Assembly: GCA_001801485.1 (NCBI GenBank)
Contig: MGXV01000045.1
Coordinates: 1 to 5,545, forward strand
Direction: 5' to 3'
Length of the DNA: 5,545 nucleotides
From: Gammaproteobacteria bacterium RIFCSPHIGHO2_12_FULL_37_14
Lineage (GTDB): Bacteria; Pseudomonadota; Gammaproteobacteria; DSM-16500
Position numbers and translations under genes: made by a program. Below are positions 1 through 4,728 of the stretch, in pieces (positions within the stretch are counted from its first letter, which is position 1; each line of letters starts with the position of its first letter). Below the pieces are notes generated by a model. It was not told the DNA's origin and searched no databases. It saw only the letters and a program-made list of their open reading frames with translations.

Positions 1-1
1 G

Positions 2-256
2 ATTTCTGGACATCCTGATACTAATAGAAGGATTAGCCAGCCATGTGGTAGGATATTTGACTATTTTAATATACTTGCAAATGGTGATACAGCTCTTTGT
101 TGTATGGACCCAGAAGGGCAAGTAAACTTTGGGAATGTGCTCGACATGTCCATAGATGATATATGGAATAGTGAAAAGAGGCTATATTATCTTGACATGC
201 ATAATAAGTATATGTGGAATGAACTCGAGTTATGTAAAGATTGTACCGGTGCATAA
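2..256 (+). CDS. Radical SAM protein, C-terminal SPASM domain (partial, 5' end outside window)
   Basis: Reading frame 2 is open from the window edge to TAA at 254-256, giving 84 residues of a protein whose start lies upstream. What is visible is a SPASM-type C-terminus: Cys15 in QPCGRIFD, then NILANGDTALCC (Cys33, Cys34), a GNVLDMSIDDIWNS stretch (residues 44-57), and a final CKDC pair (Cys78, Cys81). In the family this order (C, then G-D-x-x-x-C-C, GNV...IW, then CxxC) binds an auxiliary iron-sulfur cluster behind a radical SAM core. The CxxxCxxC core motif is not in the window, so the substrate is unknown. SPASM proteins include peptide- and enzyme-maturases and many uncharacterised members, often found near glycosyltransferases and methyltransferases. 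The methyltransferase-like remnant that follows 15 bases later fits that setting. The family call is firm, the function is not. Confidence 0.85.
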   Translation: MSGHPDTNRRISQPCGRIFDYFNILANGDTALCCMDPEGQVNFGNVLDMSIDDIWNSEKRLYYLDMHNKYMWNELELCKDCTGA

Positions 257-271
257 ACATAAAGATATAAT

Positions 272-662
272 ATGACAAATACAATAACCAATTATTGTTC
301 GTATCTTCAGAAAATCTAATATTACAAGGATTAGACGACCAAGTAAAAGATACATATTTAAAATTGTTAGATGATAAAGATTTTGCTCCACTTGCATATT
401 ATAGACTAGGAGAAATTGAAAATAGAAATAAAAATATAGAAAAGTCATACTATTATCACAAAAATTAGATAAAAGCTTATCATCAAAAATTACAACTCCG
501 GACCATCCTCATCGTAATTATGAATATTATAACACAGAAGAGATAAAAATAGAAAAATGCCCTCTATGCGACAATTCAACAGAGCGTGTTTCAAATCCGA
601 TCGATATGTTAGAAAAGATTGGATTTAATATAGTCAACTATAAATTTTCTCAACATTATTAA
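272..662 (+). pseudogene. Broken TPR/zinc-motif methyltransferase-like gene, two frameshifts and probable internal deletion
   Basis: No single frame covers this region, but three consecutive frame pieces read as one protein. ATG 272 gives MTNTIT. The frame from 289 to the TAG at 466-468 gives a TPR-like helix pair (FAPLAYYRLGEIENRNKN). The frame from 462 to TAA 660-662 gives KLDKSLSSKI, DHPHRNYEYY, KCPLCDN and a tail MLEKIGFNIVNYKFSQHY. One added C at the CC of 288-289 and one added A in the run 460-464 would join all three. A TPR-like start followed by a HPHxxY segment and CPLC resembles the N-terminus of some class I SAM methyltransferases with a zinc-binding domain. The LEKIGFNIV tail resembles the end of such enzymes. 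The SAM-binding core between them is missing, which suggests a large internal deletion. Family placement is from memory of the pattern, not a search. Confidence 0.5.
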
Positions 663-683
663 AACAATACATATATATTAGCT

Positions 684-1199
684 ATGATAAATACACCAGA
701 ATTTATTATTCAATCCGTAGAAACGCCAGAATTTATCGTGGAAGATGTATGTGATGATATTCAGTCTCTCGCTGGTGGAATAATAAAACAATTTACCAGT
801 CAAGCATCTCCATATGCGGTAATATTTAAGTGGGACTTTGGAGATGGTGCTACAATAAATACACATGATAGGTCGATAATACACGAATATGGTAGTACTG
901 GTACATATATTGTCAGGCATCAAGCATGTTTACTTGACGCACCATGCTGCTACACCAATGATATACCATGGTGCACCAAAAGTGTAACTATAATACCTAC
1001 AGATATATGTACGTGGATTACATCTAAAGGAGGATGGAATAATCTAAGAATATTTGATATAATGACACTTGTTAGTGCATATCTTGGACAAACTAATTTA
1101 GGATTTACGATTACGATTGCATATATAATGGGTGCTGTAGCATATTATCTTAATAATTTGCAAAGCGGTAATTCATTAACAAGATGTTCGTTTACATAA
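684..1199 (+). CDS. PKD-domain protein with dockerin-like C-terminal segment
   Basis: This intact frame codes for 171 residues. Residues about 33-104 carry a PKD-type beta-sandwich: WDFGDG at 50-55, HEYGSTGTYIVRHQA at 67-81, and a closing strand KSVTII at 99-104. PKD domains mediate protein or glycan contacts outside cells or on virions. Residues 118-160 contain RIFDIMTLVSAYLG and ITIAYIMGAVAYYL, two helix-like segments recalling the two halves of a dockerin-type module, but without the usual calcium-binding Asp/Asn loop; this is an inference. The N-terminus repeats TPEFI at residues 4-8 and 14-18. There are seven Cys (23, 82, 88, 89, 97, 109, 168), four of them clustered at 82-97 in the PKD region. 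No signal peptide is visible. The ATG at 684 is the only good start after the in-frame TAA at 660, but no Shine-Dalgarno sequence precedes it. All four Arg codons are AGA/AGG. A virion surface or tail-tip role is inferred from the neighbouring fibre. Confidence 0.8.
   Translation: MINTPEFIIQSVETPEFIVEDVCDDIQSLAGGIIKQFTSQASPYAVIFKWDFGDGATINTHDRSIIHEYGSTGTYIVRHQACLLDAPCCYTNDIPWCTKSVTIIPTDICTWITSKGGWNNLRIFDIMTLVSAYLGQTNLGFTITIAYIMGAVAYYLNNLQSGNSLTRCSFT
939..974. repeat. 8-bp inverted repeat inside the PKD gene
   Basis: GCACCATG (939-946) and CATGGTGC (967-974) are perfect reverse complements around a 20-base loop within the coding sequence for the Cys-rich part of the PKD protein. Both arms read as ordinary codons (APC, PWC), so this may be a coincidence of the protein sequence. 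No poly-T follows, so it is not a terminator. Confidence 0.3.
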
Positions 1200-1217
1200 T
1201 ATCAACAATATATCAAC
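1199..1217 (+). repeat. Direct repeat ATATCAAC at 11-bp spacing after the PKD gene
   Basis: ATATCAAC occurs at 1199-1206 and again at 1210-1217, one helical turn apart, beginning at the last base of the PKD stop codon. Two identical half-sites at this spacing could be an operator. Nothing else supports that, and AT-rich DNA gives such repeats by chance. The rest of 1218-1280 contains only AT-rich sequence with stops in the frame of the downstream remnant. Confidence 0.25.
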
Positions 1218-1280
1218 GAATATTGTGTGCATATTCCGGCATTTATATATATGAAATAAGTTTAATATATTAAGATTTGA

Positions 1281-1525
1281 TCAGATACATACAGAACAGC
1301 TGATGTAGGCATACTTAGTGTTGATGATATATTTGTTGATACGACACGGTATCTAGAGTGTATCATTAGAACTGAACACAGAACTGAACATGCCACAGTA
1401 TCAACAACATTTATGGACTGAAAATATATCCGGTAGAAGGGGATACTTTAGAACTATGGGCAAATCCATTTAGTACCGTTATGGTATTTGTTAGAAATTA
1501 CTTTGTACTAAAAGAACATGGTTGA
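1281..1525 (+). pseudogene. Remnant of an unrecognised, probably structural protein, one frameshift
   Basis: Two frames fit end to end. The frame from 1281 (after a TGA at 1278) reads TADVGILSVDDIFVDTTRYLECIIRTEH and ends in TTFMD at TGA 1419-1421. The frame from 1415 reads GLKIYPVEGDTLELWANPF, STVMVFVRNYFVLKEHG, and ends at TGA 1523-1525. Adding one T to the run at 1410-1412 joins them as VSTTFYGLKIYPVEGD. The joined stretch is about 81 residues, rich in beta-strand-forming residues, and has no ATG start in frame, so the 5' part is missing or lies in further broken sequence. It contains an in-frame 12-bp tandem duplication (RTEH twice). I do not recognise the family. Its place between a PKD protein and a tail fibre suggests a virion part. 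Confidence 0.4.
1368..1391 (+). repeat. 12-bp tandem duplication (two copies, one mismatch)
   Basis: AGAACTGAACAC (1368-1379) is followed directly by AGAACTGAACAT (1380-1391). It keeps the reading frame and doubles Arg-Thr-Glu-His in the remnant protein. This is typical of replication slippage. Confidence 0.85.
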
Positions 1526-1537
1526 CTAATTCAATAA

Positions 1538-1547
1538 CTATATAAAG
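1538..1547 (+). promoter_or_regulatory. Candidate TATA-type promoter element for the tail-fibre gene
   Basis: CTATATAAAG lies 34-43 bases upstream of the fibre ATG, a placement that would suit an archaeal TATA box with a short leader. A bacterial reading is also possible: TTGACT at 1522-1527 resembles a -35 box, but the distance to TATAAA (1541-1546) is only 13 bases, which is too short. The surroundings are very AT-rich, so the call is weak. Confidence 0.25.
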
Positions 1548-1569
1548 CGATAAAAAATATAATATAATT

Positions 1570-1575
1570 GGAGAG
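1570..1575 (+). promoter_or_regulatory. Ribosome binding site of the tail-fibre gene
   Basis: GGAGAG ends five bases before the ATG at 1581 and settles that start over downstream ATGs at codons 9 and 12. A nearly identical GGAGATAATAT arrangement precedes the duplicated domain at 3632. Confidence 0.75.
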
Positions 1576-1580
1576 ATAAT

Positions 1581-3479
1581 ATGAAAAGAATAAATTTAGA
1601 CCAAATGAAAAATATGTCTATAGATAATTTAATAGAATTATATAGAGATGGCTATAGACTTGAAGAACATACCCCTATCGCATCATTATCCAATATCCAT
1701 AGCGATCTTTCTAATATTCATACGTTACAAGGACCATTATTAGACCCAGTAGTAAACTTTGGTAAAGTGACTGTATCAACAGGATATGATGCAGCAGCTA
1801 CGTCAATAATTCTCAATACAAATGAAGGATCTAAACTTCCAGTTCCTTCTGTGAGTGGAGCATTTAACCTAGTTTGGTGGAACTCAACAGATTATCCAGA
1901 TCCATCTGATGATCCTAATAAAGAAATAGTAAGATGTACTGCAATAACAACTGATACTTTAACTGTGGCAAGGCCTCAGGAAGGGACATCTGCATCTGTT
2001 AAAAATTTAGCAGGAAAAACATATAAGATGATCCTTTCTCCTACAGCTAAGACGATATCAGATATTAGCAGTACAATTACAGCCAGGGTTGTAAAAAGTG
2101 GTGATATGATGACTGGCACTCTAAACTTACCTTCAAATGGATTGATCGTTGGTACGAATCAAATAATTGTATCTGGAGGAAACGTCGGCATTGGAACGAC
2201 AGGACCTATATCTAAACTTGATGTACAAGTAGATACTGATGTCCATATATCCTTTGGGGATACTGGTGCAATTCCATCTGGTGATGGTTATTTGCGACTA
2301 GGGTATGATGGTATTAATGAATATGGGTGGATATCTCCATATTTAGGTGGTACTGGGATTAAAGATTTGATTTTGCAACCGTGGGGAGGTAATGTTGGTA
2401 TTGGGACAACAAGTCCTGGATATCGTAGTGACATAAATGGTTCACTTCGTGTCACTGGTGCTCAGTCTGGAGCTTCTTCTGGCGCAGGAGTAGAAATTCA
2501 TTATGACTCTGCTAATAACAAAGGACAGATTTATGCTTATGATAGAACGGCTGGAAGTTCAAAACTGTTAACTCTTCAAGAAGCTGGTGGAGATATAAAT
2601 TTTGCAGCGAATAAACTGTTTATAAATGGAAGTAGTGGCAACGTCGGCATTGGGACGGTAACTCCTGGTAATTATAAACTGGCAGTTGAAGGTAGTATCC
2701 GAATTGCTCATATTCGTGATATTTTGTCAGCGACAGTTAGTGAAGAAGGTTTCATTAGATTTAGTGGCGGAGATTATGTAGGTATGCGGATGGGAAACGC
2801 TAACGCTATAGCATTCTTTACAGGTCGAACCTCAAAAAATGTCACTTATACATCTAAAAATGACGGAAGTAGGTATTTTGTTGTCGCTCCAACCGATGTC
2901 GGAGGTGAAATTTTACCATCTACTACATTTACAGTAGGGGCAAACACATACACAGTTGATTGGTATCGTGAATCTCAAGGATGGGTTTATGTGTTTGAAA
3001 ACATATCGGGCGAAGTAGCGACAGGAATATTGACTGGTCTAAAAGTTGCATCTAGATCAACGACAATCACCTCTGGGGGCAATGTTGGTATCGGGACAAC
3101 GAACCCAACCGCAAAATTACATATCGGAGGTACTCCTGGTGTAGATGGAATAAAATTTCCTGATGGAACAACACAGACAACTGCTGCTACACTTACACGG
3201 CCAAAAACCACAGGCTCTTTTACTGGCAATGGTAGTGCAAATAGAGCAATAGCTCATGGGCTTGGTATGGTACCATTTCAGGTGATGCTTTGGGACGGTT
3301 TAAGAACAGTAATCATTCGCTATAAAAATACTGCAACTCCTGTTTGTCAGAACAACCATGTTGAAAATGGTGGAGTGGTTGATACGACATTATGGGATGC
3401 AACCTACTTCTATGTTACTGGTGCTACAGAAGGTGGAAACACGACTGGAGCAACAGAATATTGGACAGCATATGCATGA
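1581..3479 (+). CDS. Tail-fibre / receptor-binding protein with four NVGIGT repeats
   Basis: The protein has 632 residues and is probably a trimeric viral fibre that binds the host surface. Layout: an amphipathic start (MKRINLDQMK...LIELYRDGYRLEE, 1-29); a short NIHSDLSNIH repeat (38-47); a conserved N-terminal domain (53-158) running from LLDPVVNFGKVTV through FNLVWW and DPSDDPN to EGTSAS and ILSPTAKT; a GDMMTGTLNL fibre motif (174-183); four NVGIGT motifs at 201, 271, 354 and 501 separated by variable beta-rich stretches; GIKFPDGTTQTT (523-534); and a C-terminal head (541-632) with HGLGMVPFQVMLWDG and a final EYWTAYA. Tail fibres and spikes commonly carry NVGIGTTxPxxKL and FPDGTTQTTAA elements. 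No signal peptide or membrane segment is visible. The first part uses only AGA/AGG for Arg and the part after residue 200 mainly CGN, a sign of mosaic origin. Fibre identity is firm, the ligand is unknown. Confidence 0.9.
   Translation: MKRINLDQMKNMSIDNLIELYRDGYRLEEHTPIASLSNIHSDLSNIHTLQGPLLDPVVNFGKVTVSTGYDAAATSIILNTNEGSKLPVPSVSGAFNLVWWNSTDYPDPSDDPNKEIVRCTAITTDTLTVARPQEGTSASVKNLAGKTYKMILSPTAKTISDISSTITARVVKSGDMMTGTLNLPSNGLIVGTNQIIVSGGNVGIGTTGPISKLDVQVDTDVHISFGDTGAIPSGDGYLRLGYDGINEYGWISPYLGGTGIKDLILQPWGGNVGIGTTSPGYRSDINGSLRVTGAQSGASSGAGVEIHYDSANNKGQIYAYDRTAGSSKLLTLQEAGGDINFAANKLFINGSSGNVGIGTVTPGNYKLAVEGSIRIAHIRDILSATVSEEGFIRFSGGDYVGMRMGNANAIAFFTGRTSKNVTYTSKNDGSRYFVVAPTDVGGEILPSTTFTVGANTYTVDWYRESQGWVYVFENISGEVATGILTGLKVASRSTTITSGGNVGIGTTNPTAKLHIGGTPGVDGIKFPDGTTQTTAATLTRPKTTGSFTGNGSANRAIAHGLGMVPFQVMLWDGLRTVIIRYKNTATPVCQNNHVENGGVVDTTLWDATYFYVTGATEGGNTTGATEYWTAYA
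2172..3107 (+). repeat. Four dispersed NVGIGT fibre repeats in the tail-fibre gene
   Basis: The repeat units start at 2172, 2385, 2634 and 3075 and each code for (S)GGNVGIGTTxP or a close variant. Their codons alternate: copies one and three share AACGTCGGCATTGG, while copies two and four share AATGTTGGTAT and GGGACAAC. Spacing grows from about 210 to 249 to 441 bases because the inserted beta domains differ. Confidence 0.85.
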
Positions 3480-3618
3480 AATGTAAATATTATCGGTTAA
3501 GGAACTTTCCTGTGAGGCTTTGGTTGGGGATAACTAACTTAGAATAATATATCTCGAAATAATTTAAATATAAAATTTAAGGAAGTATAAAGTAAGCAAA
3601 GGAAAACCAATAGTCTTT
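3480..3618. other. Intergenic region after the tail fibre, no clear gene
   Basis: The only frame here is a 23-codon one starting at the ATG that overlaps the fibre stop (3476-3547, MKCKYYRLRNFPVRLWLGIT...). It has no recognisable family and no Shine-Dalgarno support. The frame of the duplicated domain is open upstream to 3574 (SKGKPIVFKEIIYA) but offers no standard start codon. No stable GC-rich hairpin with a T-run is visible. Confidence 0.5.
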
Positions 3619-3624
3619 AAGGAG
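3619..3624 (+). promoter_or_regulatory. Strong ribosome binding site before the duplicated fibre domain
   Basis: AAGGAG sits seven bases before the ATG at 3632. It points to that ATG as the genuine start, although the ATG is one base out of frame with the domain that follows (ATGCA where ATGGCA would give Met-Ala-Thr-Ile-Leu-Asp-Pro). Confidence 0.75.
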
Positions 3625-3631
3625 ATAATAT

Positions 3632-3864
3632 ATGCAACCATATTAGACCCAGTAGTCAACTTTGGAAAAGTGACCGTATTAGGAGGACACACAGATAGCA
3701 TAGGTGATAATGAAGTAACACTGATCACAGGAGACGGCTCTAAATTACCGAATCCTCTCTACGATGGATCATTTAACCTCGTATGGTTCAATAATTCGTA
3801 CTCTGATCCTGCAGATGATCCAAATGTAGCAATAAATCCAAATGTAGCAATAACGATCGTTTAA
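3632..3864 (+). pseudogene. Truncated, frameshifted second copy of the tail-fibre N-terminal domain
   Basis: From 3640 the frame reads ILDPVVNFGKVTVLGG, then GDGSKLPNP, DGSFNLVWFNN and DPADDPN, which matches residues 53-113 of the tail fibre (for example LDPVVNFGKVTV, GSKLP, FNLVW, DDPN). The ATG at 3632 with its strong ribosome site is out of frame, and adding one G (ATGGCA) would give a clean MATILDPVVNF start. An in-frame GTG at 3670 is a possible but poor alternative, because it would cut into the domain. After DDPN the similarity stops: an 18-bp tandem repeat codes NPNVAI and the frame ends with TIV and TAA at 3862-3864. The fibre's EGTSAS/ILSPTAKT half and all repeats are missing. It is either an abandoned anchor domain or a short real protein hidden by a sequencing error. 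Confidence 0.7.
3818..3853 (+). repeat. Perfect 18-bp tandem duplication
   Basis: ATCCAAATGTAGCAATAA occurs at 3818-3835 and again at 3836-3853 with no mismatch. In frame it doubles Pro-Asn-Val-Ala-Ile (DPNVAI then NPNVAI). It marks exactly the point where similarity to the tail-fibre domain ends, so it may record the event that truncated this copy. Confidence 0.9.
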
Positions 3865-3873
3865 ATATATAAA

Positions 3874-3879
3874 AGAGGT
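3874..3879 (+). promoter_or_regulatory. Ribosome binding site of the coiled-coil gene
   Basis: AGAGGT lies seven bases before the ATG at 3887 and only ten bases after the preceding stop, which suggests translation from the same transcript as the duplicated fibre domain. Confidence 0.65.
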
Positions 3880-3886
3880 AAATAAC

Positions 3887-4216
3887 ATGGCACAAGAAGA
3901 AATAATAAAATTAAAAGCGGAAATATTTGATATAATAAGACAGCAAGAATTATATGTAGCAAACGCAAATCATCTTCAACAGAAAAGAACAGAAAAGTTG
4001 CAAGAATTAAGAGATGCGGAACAGAAAGGAGTATCAGAAGAAATAACAAAAATAAAGTCCCAAGCATTTGATATTATGATTCAACAAGAAGCATATATAT
4101 CAGAAACGAATAAACTTCAGCAGATGAAAACACAAAAATTACAAATATTAAATGAATTAGAACAGAATCTTGAGAAACAACAAGTACCTCAACAAGCACC
4201 AATTCAACAACCTTAA
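3887..4216 (+). CDS. Small coiled-coil protein with a two-fold 47-residue repeat
   Basis: The 109-residue protein is highly charged and Gln-rich and is predicted to be almost entirely alpha-helical up to residue 98. It ends in a flexible Gln/Pro tail (QQVPQQAPIQQP). Residues 4-46 and 51-93 are copies of one unit: 23 of 43 aligned positions are identical by eye, including EEI, K-x-K, FDI, QQE-x-Y, N-x-LQQ and KLQ. The duplication is visible at DNA level with a 141-base period. There is no signal peptide or membrane segment. I do not recognise a named family. Short coiled-coil proteins of this kind occur next to tail-fibre genes as accessory or assembly factors, so a role in fibre attachment, trimer assembly or virion scaffolding is possible. 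It is an intact gene between two broken ones, with a good ribosome site, all AGA arginines and a 38-base gap to the next frame. Confidence 0.75.
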   Translation: MAQEEIIKLKAEIFDIIRQQELYVANANHLQQKRTEKLQELRDAEQKGVSEEITKIKSQAFDIMIQQEAYISETNKLQQMKTQKLQILNELEQNLEKQQVPQQAPIQQP

Positions 4217-4254
4217 TAAATTCAAAAATATCCAAATTCGATATAAAGACTAAT

Positions 4255-4416
4255 ATGACATTTGGAGGATATGCTTACGGATCATCAGCATTTGGATCTT
4301 CTTCTCCGTCAATACCATGCCCAGCTCCAAGCTGTAATCTCATAGTTATGGAAATATTAGAGAGACTTAGAGACATGGGAATATATATTGACTGTTCTAA
4401 GAGTAAATCTAAATGA
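4255..4416 (+). CDS. Short Gly/Ser-rich hypothetical protein (53 aa)
   Basis: The frame begins MTFGGYAYGSSAFGSSSPS, a Gly/Ser/aromatic head. It continues with a PCPAPSC stretch (Cys22, Cys27), an amphipathic helix (LIVMEILERLRDMGIYI) and a lysine/serine end. There is no Shine-Dalgarno site. The preceding in-frame TAA at 4252-4254 makes ATG 4255 the only ATG start near the frame's beginning. The repetitive head resembles short proteins beside tail genes in some viruses, but I cannot name a family. Its stop overlaps the next start as ATGA (4413-4416), which suggests translational coupling. It is plausible as a real gene because of its composition and position. Confidence 0.5.
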   Translation: MTFGGYAYGSSAFGSSSPSIPCPAPSCNLIVMEILERLRDMGIYIDCSKSKSK

Positions 4417-4532
4417 TGAAAATTGGTTTGCTATGGACTGACAGTAATTATGTCTGGAACATATCCCAATTGAAGAAATTTATAGTCAACAATTGTAATG
4501 TATTAACAAATAAGAACAACGTAAAAGAGTAA
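4413..4532 (+). CDS. Very short hypothetical protein (39 aa), possibly a gene fragment
   Basis: The frame starts at ATG 4413, overlapping the previous stop by the ATGA arrangement; a second ATG follows immediately at 4416. It reads KIGLLWTDSNYVWNISQLKKFIVNN and ends at TAA 4530-4532. A weak AAGAG site lies nine bases upstream. The start looks like an ordinary globular N-terminus, and the length is too small for one, so this may be the head of a longer gene cut by a frameshift. No family recognised. Confidence 0.4.
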   Translation: MMKIGLLWTDSNYVWNISQLKKFIVNNCNVLTNKNNVKE

Positions 4533-4537
4533 CCTAT

Positions 4538-4728
4538 ATGTCAATTCCATTAACATATCAAGAGGAATTTATCAGCTACATAAGCAGTTATCACAGAAGC
4601 AGTTCCCAGCTAAAGCTGGTCACTGCTCTAATGCCGATAACCTGCTGATAAATGCAGAAGATATTATAGAAACTTTTCAAGTCAAAAGGATCGCGATTAA
4701 ATATGGTAATAACAAATGGAACATTTGA
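4538..4728 (+). pseudogene. Short frameshifted hypothetical gene
   Basis: ATG 4538 opens a frame reading MSIPLTYQEEFISYI, after which the sequence turns implausible and stops at TGA 4646-4648. Another frame continues convincingly from 4582: KQLSQKQFPAKAGHCSNADN, LLINAEDIIETFQVKRIAIK, and a YGNNKWNI end at TGA 4726-4728. One added A at the AA of 4582-4583 would give a continuous protein of about 63 residues. It would overlap the next gene's start by 26 bases. AAAAGAG at 4523-4529 may be its ribosome site. No family recognised. It could be a small virion or chaperone-like protein, but that is only position-based. Confidence 0.4.

Noticed and set aside
457..470. Programmed -1 ribosomal frameshift at the A run in the methyltransferase-like remnant
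   Set aside because: The in-frame sequence is C AAA AAT, not a canonical X XXY YYZ slippery heptamer, and the gene has another break and lacks its core.
939..974. Hairpin in the PKD gene as a terminator or structured RNA
   Set aside because: Only eight base pairs with a 20-base loop, inside an intact coding region, and not followed by a T-run.
2987..3229. Minus-strand frame of 80 codons within the tail-fibre gene, and similar minus-strand frames at 3861-4067, 4677-5013 and 5326-5514
   Set aside because: Each lies opposite a well-supported + strand gene, has low-complexity hydrophobic composition and no ribosome site, and reads as the antisense of the real gene.
3476..3547. A 23-codon frame starting at an ATG that overlaps the tail-fibre stop codon
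   Set aside because: It is too short, has no ribosome site and no recognisable motif, so I list it only as a description of the intergenic region.
3574..3660. Upstream extension of the duplicated fibre domain (SKGKPIVFKEIIYATILDP) as its true N-terminus
   Set aside because: There is no ATG, GTG or TTG start in that frame, and the AAGGAG site seven bases before ATG 3632 is better explained by a start there with one missing G.
1737..3829. Diversity-generating retroelement or invertase-based fibre switching
   Set aside because: The two anchor copies are in direct, not inverted, orientation. No reverse transcriptase, recombinase, or adenine-substituted template/variable repeat pair is visible in the window.
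3862..3875. TATA-like TTTAAATATATAAAAG before the coiled-coil gene
   Set aside because: It lies only about 10-25 bases before the ATG and overlaps the preceding stop, too close for a promoter with a ribosome site in the leader.
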